From NCBI RefSeq assembly GCF_000315055.1, contig NZ_BAER01000017.1:1-64000 (forward strand): a DNA stretch of 64,000 bases, read 5' to 3'. Source of the stretch: Paraglaciecola polaris LMG 21857 (GTDB taxonomy: Bacteria > Pseudomonadota > Gammaproteobacteria > Enterobacterales > Alteromonadaceae). Positions 27,477 to 37,100 of this stretch are shown piece after piece (positions within the stretch are counted from its first letter, which is position 1; the number at the start of each line of letters is the position of its first letter). The notes under the pieces were generated by a model. The model was not told the origin of the DNA, ran no database searches, and worked only from the letters and a program-made list of their open reading frames with translations. Both the position numbers and the translations under genes were made by a program.

Positions 27477-28028
27477 TTAGAAGGTATTACTCCAAGTTAA
27501 ACCGAAAAAATCGAGGCCATCATTAGGACTATCAATGTCTGCATTTGAATAGTGCACGTATGCCAGCGTTAATCGTGCATTTGAATAAGCCGAATACTGC
27601 CAACTTAACCCAATGCGGTCTTCAAACTGAAAACGCGTGGATAAACGTCGGTCGCCCAAGCGCGTGCCATCCAGATAACTGCCGCCAATACCGGCTTCCA
27701 CATACAGCGGACGAGGCCCATCGGTAAGCTGCCATGCCAACACTGGGCTAATCGTCAACGCAAAAACATTATCTGAACGGTCATTGGAGTTTTGCCAATT
27801 GTTTAACGCACCTTCAATATGCAGCTTTGGACCTCCCAACCACGTCCAATCCTCCAATATTGACAGCCGGATATCAGTAACCCGGTACCCAACGCGTGCA
27901 CCACGCAACTGATCCGTTGAGTACGAACCCGCCATATGCCACTCGTCCGCCTGTGCTGATGCTGAATTCATCAACCCCCAAAAACCAAAGACCATAGCCA
28001 CAATTAATGCCAAAAATCCTTTGCTCAT
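27477..28028 (-). CDS. PagL-like lipid A 3-O-deacylase
   Basis: A 183-residue outer-membrane beta-barrel protein. I chose the ATG at 28028 because it is preceded by GGAGGG and begins a Sec signal peptide (FLALIVAMVFGFWGLMNSASAQA). The strand pattern of alternating residues and the motif AYVHYSNADIDSPNDGLDFFGL near the C terminus match PagL, which removes the 3-O acyl chain of lipid A. In Pseudomonas PagL the catalytic residues are His, Ser two residues later and Glu 14 after the His. Here His and Ser are present and the third position is Asp. It ends in Phe, as outer-membrane proteins do. It is cargo of the transposon, divergent from the GST gene. Confidence 0.72.
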   Translation of the reverse strand: MSKGFLALIVAMVFGFWGLMNSASAQADEWHMAGSYSTDQLRGARVGYRVTDIRLSILEDWTWLGGPKLHIEGALNNWQNSNDRSDNVFALTISPVLAWQLTDGPRPLYVEAGIGGSYLDGTRLGDRRLSTRFQFEDRIGLSWQYSAYSNARLTLAYVHYSNADIDSPNDGLDFFGLTWSNTF

Positions 28029-28175
28029 GCACCCTCCACTTTGCCTACAATCCGGCAGAGCATTCCAAACCAGAGATGAAATTATATATACATACGTAAA
28101 TGTATGTAAATAGAACGGCAGCAACTACAACACGGTCTTCAACTCAAAATTGCCTGTGGGACTCCGTTTGACTCT

Positions 28176-28205
28176 TTGAAAGAAGCCAAAACGAGAGAAT
28201 ATAAT
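28176..28205 (+). promoter_or_regulatory. Sigma-70-like promoter of the GST-cupin-TetR-AKR cargo
   Basis: TTGAAA at 28176-28181, an 18-base spacer and a perfect TATAAT at 28200-28205. It is about 70 bp before the GST start codon and the only strong promoter seen before this co-directional run. Confidence 0.6.
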
Positions 28206-28277
28206 AGCTTCTTGTCTAACTACCTATCAGAAGGTAGAATAATCATCAAATGGTTATTAATCAATAAAGGTGTTCCA

Positions 28278-28898
28278 ATGAAAATTTATGAAACCACAGG
28301 GTTTCCGAACCCACTTCGCGTTCGCATCGCCCTTGCGGAAAAAGGTGCCACCAACAAAGTGATATTTGTCCCAGTAGATGTAATGGGTGGTGAACACAGA
28401 ACCAGTGCTTTCAAGGCAAAAAACCCTGATGCCACCGTACCATTATTAGAGCTGGACGATGGCACCTGCATTGCGCATTGTAATGCTATAACCGAATACT
28501 TGGACGGTATCTTTGACGGACCATCCCTTACAGGCACGTCATCTAAAGAGCGTGCAGTTATCGCGATGATGAATATTCGTGCTGAATCCGGATTGATGAA
28601 TGCGGTGGGCGCGTATTTTCACCACGCAACTCAGGGCCTAGGGCCCGATCTTGAGACATGGCAATGTCCTGACTGGGGTAGTAAGCAGAAAGAGGTCGCC
28701 CAGTTGACCATGACCTATCTCGACGGAGTACTCACAGAAAGTGACTTTGTCGCAGGTAATCGTTTCACGGTAGCGGATATCACAGCTTATGCTGGACTAG
28801 CATTTGCGGAGTTTGCCAAGGTTGAAATTCCCGAGAACCTACGCGCTCTTAGGGCCTGGCGTGACCGGGTAGCGGCCCGACCGTCGATTAATGGCTGA
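28278..28898 (+). CDS. Glutathione S-transferase
   Basis: A 206-residue cytosolic GST-fold protein. It has an N-terminal thioredoxin-like domain ([24 protein letters not shown] ... [25 protein letters not shown]) with the cis-Pro (VPLL) and the glutathione gamma-glutamyl site (here [11 protein letters not shown] rather than the usual ES). A helical C-terminal domain ends [18 protein letters not shown]. The ATG at 28278 follows AAAGG; a start at 28176 would run through the promoter. It is likely to conjugate or isomerise electrophiles; the substrate is unknown. It heads a run with a cupin, a TetR regulator and an aldo-keto reductase. Confidence 0.87.
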   Translation: MKIYETTGFPNPLRVRIALAEKGATNKVIFVPVDVMGGEHRTSAFKAKNPDATVPLLELDDGTCIAHCNAITEYLDGIFDGPSLTGTSSKERAVIAMMNIRAESGLMNAVGAYFHHATQGLGPDLETWQCPDWGSKQKEVAQLTMTYLDGVLTESDFVAGNRFTVADITAYAGLAFAEFAKVEIPENLRALRAWRDRVAARPSING

Positions 28899-28945
28899 TA
28901 TTTGTATCTTATGGCTTGTCAGACAAATTAACAAAAGGACACAGC

Positions 28946-29614
28946 ATGGAAATAAATGCAGATTTCACAAAATCCGTAGTTATTGATACCGACCAGCTGC
29001 TATGGCGTCCTTCGCCAGTGAAGGGGGTCGAGCGTAGAATGTTGGATCGCATCGGTGACGAGGTGGCTCGTGCCACCAGTATTGTGCGTTATGCGCCAGG
29101 CAGCCAGTTCTCTGCGCATACTCACGATGGTGGCGAGGAATTCATCGTACTTGACGGGGTGTTTCAGGACGAGCACGGGGATTATCCCACGGGAACCTAT
29201 GTGCGGAATCCTCCGACGACATCTCATGTGCCCGGCTCTGCCGAGGGCTGTACAATTTTTGTCAAGCTCTGGCAGTTCGATCCTGAGGATCGAAATCAAT
29301 TCAAAAAAAACATGGAAGCGGAACTGAATGCGTCAGTGGAGGGGGTTGCCACCTCGCTCCTACATGAGGACGGGCGAGAAGCGGTGACATTCCACAAGCT
29401 TGACTCCGGCGCTACTTTGAATTCTAACGCAGTCGGCGGGATTGAGATGCTAATACTGGACGGCGAAGTCATGATAAACGATGATATATTGAGTAAGAAT
29501 GCTTGGCTGCGCCTACCCGAGGGAGAAGCGTTGTCAGCAAAAGCTGGGGGCCTTGGGGCGAAAATCTGGATGAAGACTGGGCACCTTCGGTTTGTCAGGG
29601 CCCCCGAGGTGTAA
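28946..29614 (+). CDS. ChrR-like cupin-domain protein
   Basis: A 222-residue protein. The first cupin half has [52 protein letters not shown]. It contains the HxH...E...H metal-ligand set seen in ChrR-type cupins. A second barrel follows with [16 protein letters not shown]. The start at 28946 follows AAAAGGAC. Such proteins act as metal-dependent sensors or enzymes in stress responses; the specific function is unknown. It lies 47 bp after the GST gene, in the same direction, and is probably co-transcribed. Confidence 0.8.
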   Translation: MEINADFTKSVVIDTDQLLWRPSPVKGVERRMLDRIGDEVARATSIVRYAPGSQFSAHTHDGGEEFIVLDGVFQDEHGDYPTGTYVRNPPTTSHVPGSAEGCTIFVKLWQFDPEDRNQFKKNMEAELNASVEGVATSLLHEDGREAVTFHKLDSGATLNSNAVGGIEMLILDGEVMINDDILSKNAWLRLPEGEALSAKAGGLGAKIWMKTGHLRFVRAPEV

Positions 29615-29658
29615 TTGACCGGGGCCTAAACACTAACTACATCAACCATTAGATATTT

Positions 29659-30243
29659 ATGAACCGTGATACAAGAACAACCCTGCTTGACATCGCAGAG
29701 TACAACGCTCGGTCAAGGGGCTTTGATGGGTTTAGCTATGCCGATCTTGCTGTAGCCGTTGGCATTAGAAAGGCTTCCATTCATTATCATTTTCCGACTA
29801 AGGCGGATCTATCCGATCATCTGATCGTTCGGTATCACACCAGTTTGAAAGAACGCCTAGCTGAAATAGAGAACGACCATCTTAGCGCTGACGAACGTCT
29901 GATGGCTCTCATCAGATTATACCGAGAGGCACTGAATGGAGGCCAAACTGTCTGCCTTTGCGTTGCGTTTTCAATATGCCGAGAACGCATTTCCGAAAAG
30001 GTTGTGATACGGGTTGGTGCGGTTCGAGCAATGCTGCTGAAATGGATTAAAAGCAATTTTGAACTGGGTCTGAAAGACAGGTCCATTTCGCTCATTACTG
30101 CTCCCGAAGAAGAAGCCTGTGCGACATTAGCAATGTTGGAAGGAGCTCACCTAGCGGCTCGCACAGCACAAGACACGGCGCCGTTTGATGCTGCAATACA
30201 AATGTTGCTGGGTAGATGCCGACAAAGTGCTCGGAAAGAATAA
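29659..30243 (+). CDS. TetR-family transcriptional regulator
   Basis: A 194-residue regulator. The N-terminal TetR helix-turn-helix is at residues 6-55 (LLDIAEYNARSRGFDGFSYADLAVAVGIRKASIHYHFPTKADL), followed by a helical ligand-binding domain with a Cys-rich short segment (VCLCVAFSICRE). Its position between the cupin and aldo-keto reductase genes suggests that it controls this cluster. The hairpin CCCGAC/GTCGGG just downstream could be an operator. Ligand unknown. Confidence 0.9.
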   Translation: MNRDTRTTLLDIAEYNARSRGFDGFSYADLAVAVGIRKASIHYHFPTKADLSDHLIVRYHTSLKERLAEIENDHLSADERLMALIRLYREALNGGQTVCLCVAFSICRERISEKVVIRVGAVRAMLLKWIKSNFELGLKDRSISLITAPEEEACATLAMLEGAHLAARTAQDTAPFDAAIQMLLGRCRQSARKE

Positions 30244-30273
30244 TTGATTGACATCTGAGTTCTAATGAAAAGA

Positions 30274-30290
30274 CCCGACAATAAGTCGGG
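30274..30290. promoter_or_regulatory. Inverted repeat between TetR and aldo-keto reductase genes
   Basis: CCCGAC-AATAA-GTCGGG, a perfect 6-bp dyad 30 bp after the TetR stop and about 29 bp before the reductase start. It is a candidate operator for the TetR protein, or a weak terminator. Confidence 0.4.
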
Positions 30291-30318
30291 ACATTAACCT
30301 GTTATAAAGAGGTGTAAC

Positions 30319-31401
30319 ATGACCACTGATAAAATACCGAACTTCGAACAAAATCATATACGCTACAGAGCTCTCGGAAACTCCGGATTGATGGTCTCTG
30401 AACTCTGTCTTGGAACCATGACCTTTGGTGGTGACGAAGATATTTGGGGTCTAATTGGGCAACTGCGGCAGGAGCAAGCTGACGAGCTTGTAAGAATAGC
30501 CCTGCAGGCCGGCATCAACTTCATCGATACGGCTAATATTTATGGTCTCGGCGCTAGTGAGCTTATCGTCGGGCAATCCTTGAAAAACCTCGGAGTTCGC
30601 CGAGAGGATGTCGTTTTGGCGACCAAGGTGCTCGGCCCTATGGGCGAGGGGCCCAATGCCCGTGGAGCGTCCCGTGGCCACATCATGAACGAGTGCAAGG
30701 CAAGCCTAAGTCGTTTGCAAACTGACTATATCGACTTATACCAGATCCATGGCTTTGATCCGGCCACTCCAATCGAAGAAACGCTGGAGGCACTCAACAC
30801 CCTGGTACAACAGGGGTATGTGCGTTATGTAGGCTTGTCCAACTGGGCCGCTTGGCAGGTCATGAAGGCCATCGGTATTAGCCAGGCCCGAAATCTGTGC
30901 CCAGTGACTTCGCTGCAGGCCTACTATACCCTAGTTGGCCGCGAGCTGGAGCGGGAAGTTATCCCCATGCTATCGTCGGAAAAGGTAGGGTTGATGGTGT
31001 GGAGTCCACTAGCCGGTGGTTATCTTTCCGGCAAATACGAAGGTCCTGACGTGTCCGAGGAGAACCGTCGTGCCAAATTCGATTTTCCTCCAGTTAACCG
31101 TGAACGGGGCAGAGACATTATAAAAGTAATGCGTGAGGTGGCCGACGGAAAGCAGATTGACGGAGAACCGGTCAGTGTGGCTCAAATTGCACTAGCCTGG
31201 TTACTTCACCAAGAGTCTGTCTCCAGTATTATCGTTGGTGCCAAGCGACCAGAGCAGCTGAAAGCCAATATCCGGGCCGCACAGATCCGATTCTCTGATG
31301 ACGAGCGTAAAGCTCTGGACGAGGTGAGTCGTATACCGGAGGAGTACCCGGGCTGGATGATGGAAATGATGGCCGGGTACCGAAATTCTTCTAAGTTCTG
31401 A
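30319..31401 (+). CDS. Aldo/keto reductase
   Basis: A 360-residue NADPH-dependent oxidoreductase. The AKR tetrad is visible: Asp in FIDTANIYG (with the catalytic Tyr), Lys in VLATKV, and His in YQIHGFDPATPIEE. The NADP-binding C-terminal block is SIIVGAKRPEQLKANIRAA. It follows the TetR gene after about 75 bp, with a good start (GAGGTGTAACATG). AKRs of this type reduce aldehydes and ketones, so with the GST and cupin this looks like a detoxification set, which is an inference from context. The 68-bp tandem repeat begins within its last codons and includes its stop. Confidence 0.93.
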   Translation: MTTDKIPNFEQNHIRYRALGNSGLMVSELCLGTMTFGGDEDIWGLIGQLRQEQADELVRIALQAGINFIDTANIYGLGASELIVGQSLKNLGVRREDVVLATKVLGPMGEGPNARGASRGHIMNECKASLSRLQTDYIDLYQIHGFDPATPIEETLEALNTLVQQGYVRYVGLSNWAAWQVMKAIGISQARNLCPVTSLQAYYTLVGRELEREVIPMLSSEKVGLMVWSPLAGGYLSGKYEGPDVSEENRRAKFDFPPVNRERGRDIIKVMREVADGKQIDGEPVSVAQIALAWLLHQESVSSIIVGAKRPEQLKANIRAAQIRFSDDERKALDEVSRIPEEYPGWMMEMMAGYRNSSKF

Positions 31402-31527
31402 ATTCGATCGTGACCCTCTGCACACAATTCGCTGCGTCCTAGCGGCGCAGCGGTTCAATTAAGTTCTGAATTCGATCGTGACCCTCTGCACACAATTCGC
31501 TGCGTCCTAGCGGCGCAGCGGTTCAAT
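31393..31527 (+). repeat. 68-bp tandem duplication over the aldo-keto reductase stop codon
   Basis: Two adjacent copies (31393-31460 and 31461-31527) of a unit starting AAGTTCTGAATTCGATCG. They are identical except at the final base or two. Each copy contains the TGA context of the reductase and a GCTGCG/CGCAGC dyad that could form a weak terminator stem. Confidence 0.92.
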
Positions 31528-31576
31528 GATGAAAATCGTGAGCGACCAGAATTCGCAGTGTTCAGGATTGAAGCCC

Positions 31577-32068
31577 TTATGAGTCATGAAGTTCTTCTTG
31601 TTCGGCGGCGATTGTCGGGAGTAACAACTGAACCTGACCACTAGCGATCGGTTTGCTTTTATCGTTCTGCCAGCAGGTCACACTGACCAAGCTGGACCGC
31701 CTGCCTTGCCGAACAATTTCTGCGCTCGCGAAAGTCGATTGGGCCTTCGCGGAACGAAGATAGTTTACGTGGCTGTCGATGATACGCGGGCAACGTTTAT
31801 CTCTATCTTTGCTCTGTGCAGCCACCCGAGCGGTGAGTTCAATCAGGGCTCCAACTACACCTCCATGGAGGGCTGGTAGCATGAAGTTGCCAATCAGCGT
31901 TTCATTACACGGCAAGTAAACCAATACAACTGCATCACCGCACTGTACCTGAAGTCCAAGGTGCTGTGCGTAGGGAATACGCTCCAACAGAGCTTTCCAG
32001 TCAGCACATTTCTCCCTACTTTCTGCAGCGCGCGATCTTTGTTGTGCCAAATCATCTGTCTTACTCAT
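31577..32068 (-). CDS. PaaI-type hotdog thioesterase (second of a pair)
   Basis: A 163-residue hotdog-fold protein. LPALHGGVVGALIELTARVAA is the family helix with its conserved HGG, followed by DSHVNYLRSA and ASAEIVRQGRRSSLVSVTCWQNDKSKPIASGQVQLLL. These enzymes hydrolyse acyl- or aryl-CoA thioesters. Its ATG overlaps the stop of the upstream paralogue by 4 bp (ATGA), so the two are translationally coupled and may form a heteromer. Substrate unknown. It converges with the aldo-keto reductase gene. Confidence 0.82.
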   Translation of the reverse strand: MSKTDDLAQQRSRAAESREKCADWKALLERIPYAQHLGLQVQCGDAVVLVYLPCNETLIGNFMLPALHGGVVGALIELTARVAAQSKDRDKRCPRIIDSHVNYLRSAKAQSTFASAEIVRQGRRSSLVSVTCWQNDKSKPIASGQVQLLLPTIAAEQEELHDS

Positions 32069-32553
32069 ACGCTGTTCTTCTTTAATCCATTTGAGTGGAA
32101 TTGCTGTCCATGAGTGTTTCTCATGAAGGTGGCCTTTGCCGTAGCCAATAATTCGCTATCAGCCTCGCAGAAAATGTCGCAATCAATGAACGCGACCTGG
32201 TCTGTTAAATGACGACAGGTAGCTACAGCCAACAGGGCTCGGTCGCCGTTGGCAGGCCGCAAATAATCCATGCGCAGATCCAGCGTAGCAATGGGCATCA
32301 ACTCCATGGCCCCTGCAATTACGGCCAAGCCTCCGGCGGAGTCTGCCAGCGAATAAAGTAAGCTGGTGCAGATTTCTTTCGTATCCTCTTGCGCGAACAT
32401 CCATGACTGTGGAGTCAGACGCATACGGACCTGGTCTCGGTCTACCGAGACGACCTGAATGCCGAGAGCTCTAGCGTGAGGAACCTGCTCAGTGAACTGG
32501 CACGCAGCCGTAACAACATGACTGTGCTGGAGTCTGCTTAGCTCGTTCATCAA
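32065..32553 (-). CDS. Hotdog thioesterase (first of a pair)
   Basis: A 162-residue hotdog-fold protein, distantly similar in layout to its downstream neighbour. LLYSLADSAGGLAVIAGA occupies the position of the usual HGG helix, with an Asp-Ser-Ala-Gly-Gly in place of HGG. LDLRMDYLRPANGDR and ATCRHLTDQVAFIDCDIFCEADSELLATAKATFM follow. The start at 32553 gives a typical length. It overlaps the next thioesterase by 4 bp. Both are cargo genes of the transposon's left half. Confidence 0.78.
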   Translation of the reverse strand: MMNELSRLQHSHVVTAACQFTEQVPHARALGIQVVSVDRDQVRMRLTPQSWMFAQEDTKEICTSLLYSLADSAGGLAVIAGAMELMPIATLDLRMDYLRPANGDRALLAVATCRHLTDQVAFIDCDIFCEADSELLATAKATFMRNTHGQQFHSNGLKKNSV

Positions 32554-32653
32554 AGCTGCCCAGCTAGGTATGTATTTCTTGCAGGCGCGGAAGTTTTGGA
32601 GATCAGTTGAATTCTATAGGTCATGAAGATAGCGTTCTCTTGTGGATAACGTT

Positions 32654-32673
32654 GTTTACGGATTCTGGTTGAT
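32654..32673 (+). repeat. Possible degraded internal ISL3-type terminal repeat
   Basis: GTTTACGGATTCTGGTTGAT shares ATTCT and GGTTG with the outer left end (ATTCTAGGGTTGG), with a two-base gap. It reads inward toward tnpA, the orientation expected of a left end for an older, shorter element. The match is short. Confidence 0.3.
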
Positions 32674-32842
32674 TAACTGATCAAAAGTCAAACACTTTGT
32701 TGAACTAAACGGAATGGGACCGGCGCAATGGCGTACGGTCATTGCAACGAGCCTTACCGCAAGCTTATCGTCAAAATGCGTTGTAAACTGATCCTGAAAC
32801 GAGTTTCTAAGTTTGGCAATGTCCATGTGCTTTCATATTCTT

Positions 32843-34111
32843 TTAGTCGAGTTCACCGCTCTCTGCCTGCTTTAGCAACGTTGGAATATGCGGACCATAC
32901 TCGACCTTACCTCTGCCTGTACGGATGCCACTACCAACCTTGCGAGCTTCACCTGAATACAGCGTTTTTGCGCGAATGATGTCGTAACTGTAACCACGGC
33001 CGAGTCGGTTCGACATTTTTATCAAACCATTCAACCCTTCGGTATAAGCATTCGTGATAGGGAACGGTGCATCCCAGTACGCAAAAATATCGTGATAGTG
33101 GTTATGGACCGTTTTCACCAGCTTTTTGAAAGGCTCCATGCCATGAGGAGGGAGGCTGTTTTCCCAAGCTTCAAATGCGTTTTGCGCTTTTTGTTTGTCT
33201 GGCTCATCGTAGATCCCAAAAAAGCTTTCCTTGAAATCGTATGCTATTGCCAGCTCAGGAATAGCTTGGCGCACGACAGCCAACGCATTTTGCTCCGCAG
33301 GCGATAGATTCCCGGGTCGTTTAAGTGTAAGCCAGCGGATCGACTTTTTGACGTGAATGCGCTGCTCTCTACTCAATTGAGCTTGGTATTTTTTACGCTC
33401 CTCTTCTAACGCTTCTGAGGCCATCTTCACAACATGAAATTTGTCGATAACGAGCTTTGCGTTTGGCAGGTACTGGGAAAACGAACGTTTAAACGGTCGC
33501 CACATATCCGTACAAACCCATTCAACCTTTTCTCTGTCGGGGAGGTCTTTGAAGAAGGGCTTGAGGTGGTCTTGTGTACGGTGCTCCAGCATGTCAAAAA
33601 CGTTATTGGTTGCCAAGTTGGTAATGACACAACGATAACCACCTGCAAGGTTTACTTCATCAATTCCCATAATGATTGGGGTTTCATAGCGAACCGTTTG
33701 TTCGAGCTCCTGAATTAAATCGTGGGCGATATTTTTGACGGTATTAACGGCAACCCCTGTCTGGTCGGCCAAAGCGCGAAAGGTGGTACTCAGGCATTGC
33801 TGACGGATAACATCAACCAAACGCTTGGTAGCACGGCGCTTATCGTCGAGAAAGCTAAGTTCAGGCATGGCCATCTTGCCGCAGGATTCGCAGCGAAAAC
33901 GAGGTCGTTTAATTTCAAGTCGAACAGGCTCCATATACAAAGGCGTGTCAGAGAATTTATTGACGCGTGTACCGTGCTTGTGCATTGGGATATCGCAGGC
34001 GGTGCACATTGGCACGTCAATAACATCAGGCTCAGCCACTATAATTAGCGCTTTGCTTTCTTTGTACATATCTACTGGCTTAATGCCCGGCAAATTCAGC
34101 AAATCAAGCAT
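32843..34111 (-). CDS. tnpA: ISL3-family transposase
   Basis: A 422-residue DDE transposase. The N terminus has a zinc-finger-like pair (CTACDIPMH and CESCGKMAMP), then a helix-turn-helix (TTFRALADQTGVAVNTVKNI). Catalytic residues are suggested by GIDEVNLAGGYRCVI (first Asp), VCTDMWRPF (second Asp) and TNAYTEGLNGLIK (Glu), as in ISL3. The ATG at 34111 lies 4 bp after the hsdR stop; a TTG at 34114 is the alternative. Translation is therefore likely coupled to the restriction operon. No stop or frameshift is seen, so it may be active, and it is the best candidate for having moved the surrounding 14.7-kb element. Confidence 0.93.
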   Translation of the reverse strand: MLDLLNLPGIKPVDMYKESKALIIVAEPDVIDVPMCTACDIPMHKHGTRVNKFSDTPLYMEPVRLEIKRPRFRCESCGKMAMPELSFLDDKRRATKRLVDVIRQQCLSTTFRALADQTGVAVNTVKNIAHDLIQELEQTVRYETPIIMGIDEVNLAGGYRCVITNLATNNVFDMLEHRTQDHLKPFFKDLPDREKVEWVCTDMWRPFKRSFSQYLPNAKLVIDKFHVVKMASEALEEERKKYQAQLSREQRIHVKKSIRWLTLKRPGNLSPAEQNALAVVRQAIPELAIAYDFKESFFGIYDEPDKQKAQNAFEAWENSLPPHGMEPFKKLVKTVHNHYHDIFAYWDAPFPITNAYTEGLNGLIKMSNRLGRGYSYDIIRAKTLYSGEARKVGSGIRTGRGKVEYGPHIPTLLKQAESGELD

Positions 34112-34115
34112 CAAG

Positions 34116-37100
34116 CTAGTCCATGTCCAAATCTATGTTTTTGTTTTCACGCAGCATGTCATAGACAACATCGACGAGCGCAATCATGCCTTGGCGGTCT
34201 GACTTGAGAACCTGCGTGGCCAGCTTCTGGTGGCTCGATAAAGCACGAACGACCGCTTGTTGCACCGCTCCCGGAAGATTTCCCTTTAACGCCTGCTCTC
34301 GCGAGTTACTCTCGACCTGAGCCATAACAACATCGCTTTCACCTGCTATGGATTTTATCTGGTTGACGAATGCCACCTGATCTTGAATCGGTGTTGCTTC
34401 CCCAAAGAGGCTATTAAGCCTGTCGATGATCTCTTTAACGAACTTCGGCTTGTCGCCTGTCACGCCACCGCCGCCGGGGCCGACTGGTTTAAGTACGGGG
34501 GCATTACTATCTTCGTCAACAGCGTCGGAGCGGGCTTTGATATCAAACCCTGTCAGCACCAAGCCTGTTAAATCAACAGTTTCGGGCGCTTCATGCATTA
34601 TTCGCTTCTGAAGCAGCTTTGCAAAAGCCGCAAAATTCTCTAATTCAGGATCACCAAAGTCTATCAATTGCGCAATATAAGAATAGGTTCGACAAAAGCG
34701 CCCAAGGTCGGATTTAAAGCCCATTAACGTCTTAATTTGCTCTGCGTATTCCTCTTGATGGTGATCAGCAGACTTCATACCCGCTTCATCGCCTTTTGCG
34801 TGAGCCTTTTGGAAAGCGGCTTCCCATGTAGACATGCCATCACGAAGCATCTTCATTTTGTCGTTATAGAGGTTCGTCGCATCGCTGGTCGCTGCATACA
34901 GGGCTTTGTGCTGTGGTGATTTTGTGTGTGTAATATCCCGTATGGTTTTGAACCGAGCCTCTTTGAACGCGGCTAAGTCCTTTTCATCGTACAGGCTGTG
35001 TTCATCGAGGCGCTCTTTGATCTCATACACCACATTCAGATTCTGGATTTCATCAATTTTTGCCCCTTGGTCATAGGTCTCAAAAGCCATACGAACGTTC
35101 TCTGGGTCATTTACAAAGTCGATGATAAACACCTCATCCTTGCCCGGTGCCATGCGGTTAAGACGAGCGAAGGTCTGCACAATCTCTACGTGGTTGGCTA
35201 TTTTTTTATCCACATACATAGCGACCAACTTGGGTTGGTCAAAACCCGTTTGGAACTTATCGGCCACTAACATGACGCGATACTCGGGCCTGTCAAATGC
35301 AAAGCGTAAGTCTTGTCCCTGAGCGCTTGGGTTCATTGACGATTCGGTGAACTCTTCGTTTTCATCACAAACGAAAATGTCATCCCCCAACAACCCATCA
35401 TCTTGATGCATGACCTGTTTGCCCATCATCTTGCCTGAAAAGGCCACCAGTGAGTGAATGAAGCCATACTCACTGTGTTGCTCTATGTATCGGTCGAACG
35501 CCTTCTTATAGCGTATAGCGGCTGCACGAGAGCTGGTTACGACCATTGCCTTGGCTTTACCGTCAAGACGATGAGCAACGTTCTTCGTAAAGTGTTCAAT
35601 AATGAACTGAACTTTTTGGGTCACGTTGGTTGGATGCAACGCCATCCATTGCGCCAAAGCTCTTTTTGCAGCCTTTCCACTTACACGCTTACTGTCTTCA
35701 AGTTGTTTTGAGAGGTTAAACGCAGTTTGATAAGGCACGTAGCCTTTAAGCACGTCTAAGATAAACTTCTCTTCAATGGCTTGGCGCATGGTGTACTTGT
35801 GAAATGCAACCGGGGGATTGTCATCGGATACGGGCTGAGAGGGATCTTCTGGGCGGCCAAATAGCATCAATGTAGAGTGCTTTGGCGTACCAGTAAACGC
35901 AAAGTAACTGATATTGTCAGGACGAGCGCGTGATTTTTGTAATTGCTCCAGAATTTCGTCTACGGTCATCGTGGACATTTTTCCCTGACCACTCATGCCA
36001 AGGGCGGCTTGCAATTTAGCTGCGGTCGAGCCCGTTTGCGAATTGTGAGCCTCATCAATGATTACGGCAAAGTTTTTACCTTTCAGGGATTTGTCGGTAA
36101 TGATGGCTTCCATCGCATAGGGGAAGGTTTGAATCGTTACAACGACAATTGGCGTTCCAGCTAACAATGCTTCGGACAGTTGCTTACTTTTCGGCTTGGA
36201 AGACTTTTCTCTGTCTATCGCTGCAATAACCCCAAACTGATGGTCAATTTGCTTTACCGCATCCTGTAATTGGCCGTCCAGTACATTCCGGTCTGTCACG
36301 ATGATGACACTGTTAAATATCGCGTCACCATTATCTTCGCGCAGCTTCACTAAATCGTGCGCTGTCCATGAAATGGTACTTGTTTTTCCTGAGCCAGCAC
36401 TGTGATCAGCTAAATAGGTCATGCCAGCACCATTTTTGCGTGCATCGGCGAGCATGGCATTAACCGCTGTCCATTGGTGAAAACGTGGGAAAATAAGGGT
36501 TTCTTTCTTAGACCAGTTGCCTTGAATGTCCACCACATCCTTTTTTTCGACATACACAAAACTATGGAAAATACGCAGCCATGCATCGGGTTGGCAGACG
36601 TCTTCCCAAAAGTACGCAACCGGATACTCCTGCGTTCCGTCAGGTTTAATCTCTCCCGGAGGATTTCCGGCATGAATCGCGCCGTCTTCGTCTTTGCGGC
36701 CTTTGTTAAACGGCAAGAAAAAGGTGTTTTCACCTTCCAGCTTAGTTGCCATCATGATTTCGGAGTCGGACATTGCAAAATGCACGACAGCGCCCCGTTT
36801 AAAGGTTAGTAGTGGTTCTTTGCGCTTAGTTTTTGGGTCGAATGGCAAGCGGTCATTTCGATACTGATCCATAGCAGCTTCGGCAGATTGAGTAAAATCG
36901 GTTTTAAGTTCTACCGTGGCCACAGGAAGGCCATTGATGAACATCACCAAATCAATCGCAAACTCACGAGCAGGGTGATACTTCAACTCAGGCACTACAC
37001 GCAGTATATTGGCCTTGTAGCGGTTGGTCACGGCTTCGTTACGCTTGTCTTCAGGCGCGGTCTCGGTCATTTCAATCAGACCGCAGCCTGCAATAGAGAA

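Noticed and set aside
31393-31527. CRISPR array
   Set aside because: Only two adjacent copies of a 68-bp unit with no spacers between them; this is a tandem duplication.
32730-32753. GGCTCGTTGCAATGACC (minus strand) as another ISL3-like end
   Set aside because: Only the first few bases and TTGCA resemble the outer repeats, and it points away from tnpA with no matching target duplication seen.
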